Part shown: positions 1 to 5,508 of the stretch, in pieces
How the letters are laid out: each line of letters opens with the position of its first letter
Position numbering within the stretch: position 1 is the stretch's first letter
Assembly: GCA_019119085.1 (NCBI GenBank)
Contig: DWXT01000099.1
Span: 1-20,036, forward strand
Reading direction: 5' to 3'
DNA: 20,036 nucleotides
Source of the DNA: Flavonifractor avistercoris
GTDB lineage: Bacteria > Bacillota > Clostridia > Oscillospirales > Oscillospiraceae
Notes under the pieces: model-generated
What the model was told of the DNA's origin: nothing
Databases searched by the model: none
The model's input: the letters and a program-made list of their open reading frames with translations, nothing else
Made by a program: the position numbers and the translations under genes

Positions 1-300
1 CCTTCCCACAAAATACTTTGTATTCCGACATGCCCCTGTTACAATAACCATTGTAACAAATAGACAGCAGCAGTCTAGACAGAGTGGAGCCGCCCCTGAA
101 TGGCGAACACCAAGAAGAAAGACATGACCAACAGGCCATGCCTTTCTTCTTGGAAGAGCAGGTTAAAATCGATATTTCTTAATGGAGAAAAATGCCGCCC
201 GCAGGGCGGCCTACCAAGTGCGCGCCCAGCGCAGCGGGTCGCAGTTGGAAAGGAAGGAGTAAGAGAGCGGGCGGATGACGTCTTTTTTGCCTCAGTCATA
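1..300. other. structured non-coding region left of the tRNA-Gly
   Basis: No convincing gene is seen; the open frames here lack ribosome sites and run through hairpins. Visible structures are a 9-bp palindrome TGTTACAAT/ATTGTAACA (37-45 with 50-58), a 12-bp perfect inverted repeat CCAAGAAGAAAG/CTTTCTTCTTGG (110-121 with 142-153, loop containing a further CATG/CATG pair), and a GTAG-headed hairpin on the minus strand (194-214). Bases 219-260 carry a GCCCAGCGCA-GCGGGT core followed by a GGAAGGAG-rich stretch, which resembles a degenerate copy of the repeats found at 18991-19207. rplJ or rplL, which would normally follow rplA, are not here. Confidence 0.6.
194..214 (-). repeat. GTAG-headed REP-like hairpin
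   Basis: Read on the minus strand this is GTAG followed directly by GCCGCCC-TGC-GGGCGGC, a 7-bp perfect stem with a 3-base loop. It has the same head-plus-palindrome plan as four units at 3704-3994. The stem is followed by ATTTTT on the minus strand, so it could also stop transcription from the right. Confidence 0.55.
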
Positions 301-337
301 AAAAGACGTCGGAGCAAAGCGGACTTTGCTCCGACGT
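300..337 (-). terminator. intrinsic terminator of tRNA-Gly
   Basis: A perfect 14-bp stem (306-319 with 324-337) with the loop CGGA is followed on the minus strand by C and five T. It begins at the last base of the encoded CCA end of the tRNA, so the transcript ends almost immediately after the tRNA. Confidence 0.85.
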
Positions 338-410
338 GGAGCAGGTAAAGGGAATCGAACCCTCATATTCAGCTTGGGAAGCTGACGTTCTACCACTGAA
401 CTATACCTGC
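337..410 (-). tRNA. tRNA-Gly (anticodon CCC)
   Basis: The minus strand folds as a full cloverleaf. The acceptor GCAGGTA pairs with TACCTGC, the D arm is GTTC/GAAC, the anticodon loop is TTCCCAA (anticodon CCC, reading GGG glycine codons), and the T loop is TTCGATT. The discriminator base is T and CCA is encoded (337-339). It has its own promoter (429-457) and terminator (300-337), so it is a one-gene transcription unit. It sits about 200 bp downstream of rplA, where rplJ would be expected. Confidence 0.93.
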
Positions 411-428
411 AATTCAATTGACTAAAAA

Positions 429-457
429 ATTATAGCATATCTGCCGCAGCTTGGCAA
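429..457 (-). promoter_or_regulatory. sigma-A promoter of tRNA-Gly
   Basis: On the minus strand TTGCCA (457-452) and a perfect TATAAT (434-429) are separated by 17 bases. The predicted start lies about a dozen bases before the mature tRNA 5' end at 410. Confidence 0.85.
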
Positions 458-520
458 GAGGTTTTTGTGCCGGCGGCGGAGAAAGTTTTGTCGAAGCCCG
501 TTCCGGGGCGAAGGCGGAGG

Positions 521-599
521 TAAAAGCGCAGCGGCCGCGCCGACCTGACTGGTCGGCACGGCCGCTGGCCGGACAGCCGGGAAAGGAGTCCTCTCCCGG
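521..599 (-). terminator. double hairpin after rplA, probable terminator
   Basis: Two stems follow the rplA stop on the minus strand. The first is 577-599 (CCGGGA/TCCCGG core). The second is a 17-bp stem, 529-545 with 551-567, followed by CGC and TTTT. Both stems have one position that is A-C on the plus strand but a G-U pair on the minus-strand RNA, which supports a minus-strand RNA as the functional form. The T tract is short and offset, so termination may be partial. Confidence 0.6.
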
Positions 600-605
600 A
601 GAGCA

Positions 606-1298
606 TTACATCAGCTTGGCCGCGTTGATCTTCACGCCGGGGCCCATGGTGGAAGCACACACGCAGGAGCGGATGTACTGACCCTTGGCGGCGGAGGGCT
701 TGGCCTTGACGATGGCGCCCATGAGGGCGTTGAAGTTCTCGGCGAGCTTCTCAGCGCCGAAGGAGACCTTGCCGATGGGGCAGTGGATGATGTTGGTCTT
801 GTCCAGACGGTACTCCACCTTACCGGCCTTGATCTCGGTGACGGCCTTGGCCACGTCGGGGGTGACGGTGCCGGCCTTGGGGGAGGGCATCAGGCCCTTG
901 GGGCCCAGAACCTTACCCAGACGGCCCACAACGCCCATCATGTCGGGGGAGGCCACGACCACGTCGTAGTCGAACCAGTTCTCCTTCTGGATCTTCTCCA
1001 CCAGATCCATCTCGCCCACGAAGTCGGCGCCGGCGGCCTTGGCGGCCTCGGCCTTGTCGCCCTTGGCGAAGACCAGCACGCGCTGGGTCTTGCCGGTGCC
1101 ATGGGGCAGGACGATGGCGCCGCGAACCTGCTGGTCAGCGTGGCGGGAGTCAACGCCCAGCTTCACGTGGAGCTCCACGGTCTCGTCAAACTTGGCGGGA
1201 GCGGTCTTGACCACCAGCTCCATGGCCTCAGCGGTATCGTACAGAGCGCCCTTGTCGATAAGCTTGGCGCTCTCCTGATATTTCTTGCCTCTAAACAT
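606..1298 (-). CDS. rplA: 50S ribosomal protein L1
   Basis: This encodes L1, the protein of the mobile L1 stalk of the large ribosomal subunit. The 230 residues match the usual bacterial length. Family-typical segments are visible: the start MFRGKKYQES, GTGKTQRVLVFAKG near residue 67, VGRLGKVLGPKGLMPSPKAGTV near residue 130, and the C-terminal MGPGVKIN. The start ATG is preceded by a good GGAGGG site. It lies 20 bases after rplK as the last gene of the rpmG-secE-nusG-rplK-rplA operon. L1 often represses its own operon by binding the rplK leader (known in other bacteria; here only inferred from the leader hairpin at 1771-1807). The next genes expected in this order, rplJ and rplL, are missing from the window. 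Confidence 0.97.
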   Translation of the reverse strand: MFRGKKYQESAKLIDKGALYDTAEAMELVVKTAPAKFDETVELHVKLGVDSRHADQQVRGAIVLPHGTGKTQRVLVFAKGDKAEAAKAAGADFVGEMDLVEKIQKENWFDYDVVVASPDMMGVVGRLGKVLGPKGLMPSPKAGTVTPDVAKAVTEIKAGKVEYRLDKTNIIHCPIGKVSFGAEKLAENFNALMGAIVKAKPSAAKGQYIRSCVCASTMGPGVKINAAKLM

Positions 1299-1318
1299 AT
1301 TCCATTCCCTCCTTCGCC

Positions 1319-1744
<426 letters not shown>

Positions 1745-1770
1745 TTGAAACAGCACCTCCTACGATAAAT

Positions 1771-1807
1771 GTGGTTGGAAGCGGAACTGCAGGGCAGTCC
1801 CTCCCAC
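1771..1807 (-). promoter_or_regulatory. rplK leader hairpin, candidate L1 autoregulatory site
   Basis: In the 95-base gap between nusG and rplK the minus strand folds as a stepped hairpin. GTGG pairs with CCAC at the base, then GGA with TCC and GGGACT with AGTTCC (one G-U pair), with a loop around GCCCTGC. It ends about 20 bases before the rplK ribosome site. A structured rplK leader bound by L1 is known in other bacteria; this site is a positional inference. Confidence 0.45.
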
Positions 1808-1839
1808 GTGCGGGGAATCGGGCCGCAGGGCCCGGGATG

Positions 1840-2361
1840 TCATTCGACCGGCTCGACCTGATCCAGCTCCAGCTCTACGGGGGTCTCGCGGCCGAACATG
1901 GAGACCACCACCCGTACCTTGCTGCGATCCAGGTCGATCTCCTCCACGGTGCCCAGGAAGGACTCCAGAGCGCCGTCGGTAATCTTCACGTTGTCGCCCA
2001 CCTGATAGCCGACCACCACCTCGCGCTTTTCCACGCCCAGGGCGGCAATCTCTTCGTCTGTCAGGGGGATGGCCTTGTTGCCGGAGCCAACAAAGCCGGT
2101 GGCGCCGCGGATATTGCGCACCAGATGCCAGGTGTCGTCGGTCATCACCATCTTCACCAGCACATAGCCGGGAAAGACCTTGCGCTCCACGGTCTTGGGG
2201 CCGTTGTCCGTGATCTCGGTAACCGTCTCCAGGGGGATGCTGACCTCCTGGATCAGGTCGCGCAGACCGCGGTTCTCCACGGCCTTCTCGATGCTGGCGG
2301 CCACGGTGTTCTCATAGCCGGAATAGGTATGCACCACATACCACTTCGCGTTGTCAGCCAT
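1840..2361 (-). CDS. nusG: transcription termination/antitermination factor NusG
   Basis: NusG binds RNA polymerase and couples elongation to pausing, termination and, in some bacteria, translation. The 173 residues show the NGN domain (residues 1 to about 105), with the conserved KWYVVHTYSGYE start and the ERKVFPGYVLVKM segment. The KOW domain lies near the C terminus (VGDNVKITDG, about residues 122-131, then FLGTVEEID). It follows secE with an 8-base gap and precedes rplK, the classical arrangement. Confidence 0.97.
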   Translation of the reverse strand: MADNAKWYVVHTYSGYENTVAASIEKAVENRGLRDLIQEVSIPLETVTEITDNGPKTVERKVFPGYVLVKMVMTDDTWHLVRNIRGATGFVGSGNKAIPLTDEEIAALGVEKREVVVGYQVGDNVKITDGALESFLGTVEEIDLDRSKVRVVVSMFGRETPVELELDQVEPVE

Positions 2362-2369
2362 GCCGCACC

Positions 2370-2675
2370 TTAACCCTTACCGAAGAGATCCAGCAGGGCG
2401 GTGATCACGGCGCCGGCCAGGGCATCAAACACCCAGATGCAGATGCCCACGATGATGCAGCAGACGATCACGATCACGGTGTTGTTGATGGTCTGCTTGC
2501 GAGTGGGCCACTGAACCTTTTTCAGCTCGCCCTTCATATCCTTGAACCACTTGCCGATGCGGGCGAAGACGCCGGGCTTCTTGTCAGCGGGCTTCGCGTC
2601 CTTCTTCTTCTCGGCCTTCGCGGGCTTGTCGGCGGCCTTGTCGGCGGCCTGTTCCAGCTTCTCGTTTTCAGACAT
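2370..2675 (-). CDS. secE: preprotein translocase subunit SecE
   Basis: SecE is the small clamp subunit of the SecYEG membrane channel. The protein has 101 residues, longer than the roughly 60 of minimal Gram-positive SecE because of a charged Lys/Ala-rich N-terminal extension (about residues 1-40). The conserved amphipathic part ELKKVQWPTRKQT (about residues 50-63) is followed by one membrane helix rich in I, V and C (about 66-90). It sits between rpmG and nusG as usual. Confidence 0.95.
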   Translation of the reverse strand: MSENEKLEQAADKAADKPAKAEKKKDAKPADKKPGVFARIGKWFKDMKGELKKVQWPTRKQTINNTVIVIVCCIIVGICIWVFDALAGAVITALLDLFGKG

Positions 2676-2719
2676 TCCGTTTCACCCTTCTTTCTTCTGC
2701 GCCATAATCAGAGCACGCA

Positions 2720-2884
2720 TTACTTGGTCTCGTTGTGAACCGTGTGCTTCCTGCAGAAGGGGCAGTACTTGTTGAGTTCCAGACGGTCGGGAGTGTTCTT
2801 CTTGTTCTTGTTGGTGTTATAGTTCCGCTGCTTGCACTCGGAGCAGCGCAGGGTGATCTTCACCCGGTTGCCGGCTTTCGCCAT
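2720..2884 (-). CDS. rpmG: 50S ribosomal protein L33, zinc-binding form
   Basis: L33 is a small protein near the E site of the large subunit. The 54-residue product starts MAKAGNRVKITLRC and keeps two CxxC pairs (CSEC near residue 14 and CPFC near residue 41), so it is the zinc-binding (C+) type. The ATG at 2884 is chosen over upstream in-frame starts because it has GGAGG eight bases before it and gives the normal length. It is the first gene of the minus-strand operon, behind a strong promoter (3111-3139) and a structured leader of about 220 bases. Confidence 0.95.
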   Translation of the reverse strand: MAKAGNRVKITLRCSECKQRNYNTNKNKKNTPDRLELNKYCPFCRKHTVHNETK

Positions 2885-2943
2885 GTTCGGCACCTCCTTC
2901 AATGATTGGCCGCGGACAGCAAAAAAGCTGAACCCGGCCGCGG

Positions 2944-3010
2944 GCCGAATCCAGCAACGCACCACCGGCAGAAAAACGGCCGGTCAAGTTCGTCACGGTG
3001 CGGATTCGGC
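2944..3010 (-). promoter_or_regulatory. structured leader upstream of rpmG
   Basis: Between the promoter and rpmG a 9-bp long-range pair (2944-2952 GCCGAATCC with 3002-3010 GGATTCGGC) encloses a 6-bp ACCGGC/GCCGGT hairpin (2964-2969 with 2979-2984). Closer to the gene, CCGCGG repeats flank a T-rich loop on the minus strand (about 2909-2942). This suggests an attenuator-like or protein-binding leader, but no known class is recognised. Confidence 0.4.
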
Positions 3011-3110
3011 ATGCTTGCCTCCCTATGTCCTCCAGACGAGGGAAGGGTTTGTACGTCATCACACCGTAAAAATGCGCACAAAAAAAGAGCCCTTTTTCAT
3101 AGGTGAATAG

Positions 3111-3139
3111 AGTCTATCACAGCTTCTCCCGGAAGTCAA
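3111..3139 (-). promoter_or_regulatory. promoter of the rpmG-secE-nusG-rplKA operon
   Basis: On the minus strand TTGACT (3139-3134) and TAGACT (3116-3111) are separated by exactly 17 bases, a near-consensus sigma-A promoter. The transcript would start near 3104 and have a leader of about 220 bases. Confidence 0.8.
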
Positions 3140-3149
3140 GGATTTTTCC

Positions 3150-3178
3150 TTGTTTTTTTCCCGGTTCTCGGGTATATT
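3150..3178 (+). promoter_or_regulatory. promoter of ruvX
   Basis: TTGTTT (3150-3155) and TATATT (3173-3178) are 17 bases apart, followed by the ruvX ribosome site near 3187-3193. It is back-to-back with the rpmG promoter. Confidence 0.6.
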
Positions 3179-3201
3179 GGGGGAGAAAAGGAGTGATTGG
3201 A

Positions 3202-3621
3202 TTGCGCATCATGGCGATTGACTACGGAGACGCCCGAACCGGGGTGGCCATCTCCGATCCCACCGGCCTGCTGGCCGGGTTTACCACGGTGATCCACAGC
3301 CGGAAGCCGGAGGCGGTGGCGGCGGAGCTGGCCCGGCTGGTGCGGGAGCACCGGGTGGAGGAGCTGGTCATGGGCTTCCCCCGCAACATGGACGGCACCG
3401 AGGGCCCCCGGGCCGAGCTGTACCGCGCCTTCGCCGGGCAGGTGGAGGCCGCCTGCGGCCTCAAGCCGGTGCTGTGGGACGAGCGGCGCACCACCGTGGA
3501 GGCCCACAGCATCCTCCACGCCTCGGGCAAGCGGATGAAAAACCACAAAAAAACCGTGGACGCGGTGGCAGCAACGCTGATTCTGGAGGGATACCTGACC
3601 TTCAAAAGAAGCAGGGATTGA
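3202..3621 (+). CDS. ruvX: RuvX/YqgF family putative Holliday junction resolvase
   Basis: This is a member of the RNase H-fold YqgF family, annotated as pre-16S rRNA nuclease or Holliday junction resolvase. Family motifs are the first acidic strand MAIDYGDARTGVAISDP, the glycine turn LVMGFPRNMDG, the DERRTTVEA segment with acidic residues, and the C-terminal KTVDAVAATLILEGYL carrying the last acidic residue. The TTG at 3202 is preferred because AAAGGAG lies eight bases upstream; the ATG at 3211 would be too far from it. The product has 139 residues, a normal length. The last 51 bases or so are repeated 213 bases downstream, so its present C terminus (FKRSRD) may differ from the ancestral one. 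Confidence 0.93.
   Translation: MRIMAIDYGDARTGVAISDPTGLLAGFTTVIHSRKPEAVAAELARLVREHRVEELVMGFPRNMDGTEGPRAELYRAFAGQVEAACGLKPVLWDERRTTVEAHSILHASGKRMKNHKKTVDAVAATLILEGYLTFKRSRD
3558..3608 (+). repeat. first copy of a 51-bp direct repeat (inside ruvX)
   Basis: These bases encode the DAVAATLILEGYLTFK part of RuvX and recur at 3771-3821 with only two differences. See the second copy for interpretation. Confidence 0.9.
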
Positions 3622-3703
3622 GGTTCCGGGCGTCCACGGTGCCCGCGGGAGCGGGCCGGCGCTTGCGCCGTCAAGCGTTTTGGGCGAAGCCCAAAACCTT
3701 GGC

Positions 3704-3994
3704 GTAGGGCGGATTCACTCCGCCCGAGCAGGAAAAAATCGGGGTCCCCATCCGGCCAGCCGGATGGGGCGGACGCGGTGGCAGCAACGCTGATTCTGGA
3801 GGGATACCTCACCTTCAAGAGGGCGCGGGGACAGGCGTAGGGCGCGGCATCCCTGACGCGCCGCCCGCGGGGCGGTATGACAACTGCCAGGCCCGTAGGG
3901 GCGGATATCATCCGCCCGCTTGCCCCCGCCACCGCTGGCCCCGTGGGGCGCGACGACTCGGCGCGCCGTCCGTAGGGGCGACCTGTGGTCGCCC
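3704..3994 (+). repeat. cluster of four GTAG-headed REP-like hairpins
   Basis: Each unit is GTAG followed by a G-rich palindrome. Unit 1 is GTAG at 3704, stem GGGCGGA/TCCGCCC. Unit 2 is at 3837, stem GGCGCG/CGCGCC. Unit 3 is at 3895, stem GGGCGGAT/ATCCGCCC. Unit 4 is at 3972, stem GGGCGACC/GGTCGCCC. Units 3 and 4 differ in paired positions in a way that keeps the pairing. The plan matches bacterial REP sequences, which have a GTAG or similar tetranucleotide before a palindrome and are mobilised by Y1 (RAYT) transposases. No transposase is in the window. Other hairpins nearby are GTTTTGGGC/GCCCAAAAC around 3677-3697 and CCCCATCCGGC/GCCGGATGGGG around 3746-3769. Confidence 0.7.
3771..3840 (+). 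pseudogene. duplicated remnant of the ruvX 3' end
   Basis: Bases 3771-3821 match 3558-3608 at 49 of 51 positions, 213 bases downstream and in the same phase. Translation gives DAVAATLILEGYLTFKR followed by ARGQA and a TAG stop at 3838-3840. That stop is part of the GTAG head of a REP-like hairpin. The remnant has no start of its own and is not a gene. It most likely records insertion or recombination at the end of ruvX; the tail ARGQA may be the original C terminus. Confidence 0.8.
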
Positions 3995-4030
3995 GCCATT
4001 CGCCGGGCACTCTCCGGGGACGCGCCCAAT

Positions 4031-4397
4031 GGGGCCCCCGCGGCGACCCAACGGAGTGGTCGTCGTGGGGAGAGGAGGCCCAGCGGAGGGAATGAGCTTT
4101 CGGGCCTGCCCGGAAGCGAACGATCCGCAGCTTGGGCCGACGACGGCGCCCCCATTTCTTCCCAAAGAAATGGGGGGAAAGAAGGGCCAGGGGCTCCGCC
4201 CCTTGGATCCCCCCAAACGGGGGCTCATGGCGGCGGTGGGCTGTACGGACAGGGCAAAAACCAACCGCGCATTGCCGCCCGCTTCGTCGGCACAAGTTCC
4301 AGATCATTCGCTTCACCGCAAGCGGCAAAGCTCGTTCCCTCCACTGTGCCTCCTCTCCCCACCGAACCCGCTTCGCTGGGCTTCGGCGGGGGCCCCG
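4031..4397. repeat. 367-bp composite inverted-repeat element
   Basis: The ends are perfect 11-bp inverted repeats (GGGGCCCCCGC at 4031-4041, its complement at 4387-4397). Just inside lie two units of about 110 bp in opposite orientation. Each unit has hairpin I (4036-4048 with 4058-4070; 4357-4366 with 4382-4391), a conserved AGAGGAGGC..AG.GGAGGGAA.GAG linker, hairpin II (4097-4105 with 4108-4116; 4311-4319 with 4322-4330) and a tail ending GCCGACGA. Stem sequences differ between units but pairing is kept. The centre holds a 12-bp stem CCCCCATTTCTT/AAGAAATGGGGG (4149-4160 with 4165-4176), a CCAGGGGC/GCCCCTTGG hairpin near 4189 and a CCCCC/GGGGG hairpin near 4210. No protein-like frame is present. 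Confidence 0.7.
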
Positions 4398-4573
4398 TAA
4401 TGATCATCGCTGCAGGCGCTGCCGCGCCCCGGGCGGCACGCATCGGGATTACCCTGCAAGCCCCGATGGCCGCTGCGCTGTACCGGGTGCGCCCGCCGGG
4501 CCGCCGGGGGCCTGGAGCGGATGCGGAGGCCCCGCACCCACTGCAGCCGTGGAATTTTTCGTGCTCGTTACCG
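4398..4573. other. GC-rich spacer downstream of the TauE-like pair
   Basis: No gene is seen. It contains CATCGGG/CCCGATG (about 4440-4467) and, reading from the TauE-like gene on the minus strand, a GGGTGCGG/CCGCATCC stem (about 4516-4536) without a T tract. The latter could weakly stop the minus-strand transcript. Confidence 0.4.
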
Positions 4574-4930
4574 TCACGTTTTGGCGAACAGTTCCCGCAG
4601 GCCCACCACGAGGAGGAAGCCGCCGAAGCAGCGGCGGAGCAGCTCCACGTCCAGCCCGGTGGCCAGCCAGGCGGCCAGGGCGGTGCCCGCCAGCCCGGCC
4701 AAGGCGGCGGGCCAGACGGTCTTGCCGTCGATATACCCGTTCTTGATGTGGGCGGGCAGGGCGGTGGCGGCGGCGGGCAGGAAGTAGAGCAGGTTGACCC
4801 CCTGGGCCAGGTTCTGGGGCACGCCGGCGAAGGTGGTCATATAGATGAGCAGCAGGGTGCCGCCGCCGATGCCGAAGCCGGACAGGATGCCGGTGGCGGT
4901 CCCGGCCAGGAGGGGGAGCAGCCAGCCCAT
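4574..4930 (-). CDS. half-size TauE/SafE (TSUP) family membrane protein, second of a pair
   Basis: This is a 118-residue, strongly hydrophobic protein with about four membrane helices, corresponding to one repeat of the TauE/SafE (DUF81) family of putative sulfite, sulfonate or anion exporters. The family glycine motif appears as SGFGIGGGTLLLIYMTTFAGVPQ split over residues 17-39, followed by AQGVNLLYFLPAA. Full-size members have about 250 residues with two such repeats. Its ATG overlaps the TGA of the upstream half by one base (TGATG), so translation is coupled and the two halves probably form one transporter. The substrate cannot be told from sequence. Confidence 0.82.
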   Translation of the reverse strand: MGWLLPLLAGTATGILSGFGIGGGTLLLIYMTTFAGVPQNLAQGVNLLYFLPAAATALPAHIKNGYIDGKTVWPAALAGLAGTALAAWLATGLDVELLRRCFGGFLLVVGLRELFAKT

Positions 4931-5298
4931 CAGAAGAACAGGGCCTTGACGCCGCCGTAGAGGATGAGCAGGGCGAAGGCCCGGCGGAGCCACACCATAT
5001 TCAATTTCTTGAACATCCGCCCGCCCAGGAAGCCGCCGAGCAGCCCGCCCAGCAGATAGGGCAGGGCCAGCATGAAGTCCAGCCCGCCCCGGAGCCAGTA
5101 GATGGCGGAGGACAGGGCGCACAGGGGCAGGATGACGGCGATGGAGGTGGCAAAGGCCTGCCGCTGATCCAGGCCGCACCACCGGGTGAGCAGGGGCACC
5201 AGGAGCATCCCCCCTCCCCCGCCGAAGAAGCCGTTGGCCAGCCCGGCGGCCCCGCCGGCCACGGCGCTGCGGAATTTGGAGCCGGATTTTTTCTGCAA
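4930..5298 (-). CDS. half-size TauE/SafE (TSUP) family membrane protein, first of a pair
   Basis: The 122-residue product has the same plan as its downstream partner: a basic start, then AGLANGFFGGGGGMLLVPLL with the family glycine run, and three to four membrane helices ending LLILYGGVKALFF. The TTG at 5298 is chosen because GGGAGGG lies eight bases before it and the homologous region begins just after; the open frame continues upstream through a palindromic repeat without protein-like sequence. That ribosome site lies inside the arm of the repeat at 5298-5508, so the repeat may drive or have replaced the original start region. Function is inferred at family level only. Confidence 0.78.
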   Translation of the reverse strand: MQKKSGSKFRSAVAGGAAGLANGFFGGGGGMLLVPLLTRWCGLDQRQAFATSIAVILPLCALSSAIYWLRGGLDFMLALPYLLGGLLGGFLGGRMFKKLNMVWLRRAFALLILYGGVKALFF

Positions 5299-5508
5299 AA
5301 AGCATCCCTCCCTTAGGGCTTGTTTGAAAATTGGCGATGTGTCCAGCGGCGAGGAATTTGGGGCCGCTGGCAAGCAATTTTTTTGCGGGAATCCTGACGG
5401 ATTTCAAGAAAAATTGCGCCGTCCAGCGGTCAAAAGGCCCGTCGATTGGGCATGTTGACATGTTTCAAACAAGCCCTGGCCATAGTCTGCCAGGGGAGGG
5501 ATGCTTTT
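5298..5508. mobile_element. MITE-like palindromic element
   Basis: A perfect 15-bp inverted repeat (AGGGCTTGTTTGAAA at 5315-5329, complement at 5463-5477) bounds 163 bp. A second perfect 15-bp pair (5298-5312 with 5494-5508, GGGAGGGATGCTTTT read outward) lies outside it. Internal pairs are CCAGCGGC/GCCGCTGG (about 5342-5369) and GCAATTTTT/AAAAATTGC (about 5374-5417). On the right CCCTGGC/GCCAGGG forms a small hairpin between the two arms. It fills exactly the space between the tcdA stop codon and the TauE-like start codon. No coding capacity and no clear target duplication are seen. Confidence 0.65.

Noticed and set aside
100..348. A small plus-strand protein at the left end
   Set aside because: No ribosome site, and the frame runs through hairpins, a REP-like unit and the tRNA terminator.
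3920..4960. Plus-strand open frame of about 350 codons in the repeat-rich gap
   Set aside because: It crosses the REP-like units, the inverted-repeat element and the antisense of the TauE-like gene, with Gly/Ala/Pro/Gln-rich sequence and no start signal.
4574..5461. A single long frame joining the TauE-like region to the palindromic element
   Set aside because: Only the last 118 codons are protein-like; the upstream part runs out of frame through the first TauE half and the repeat.
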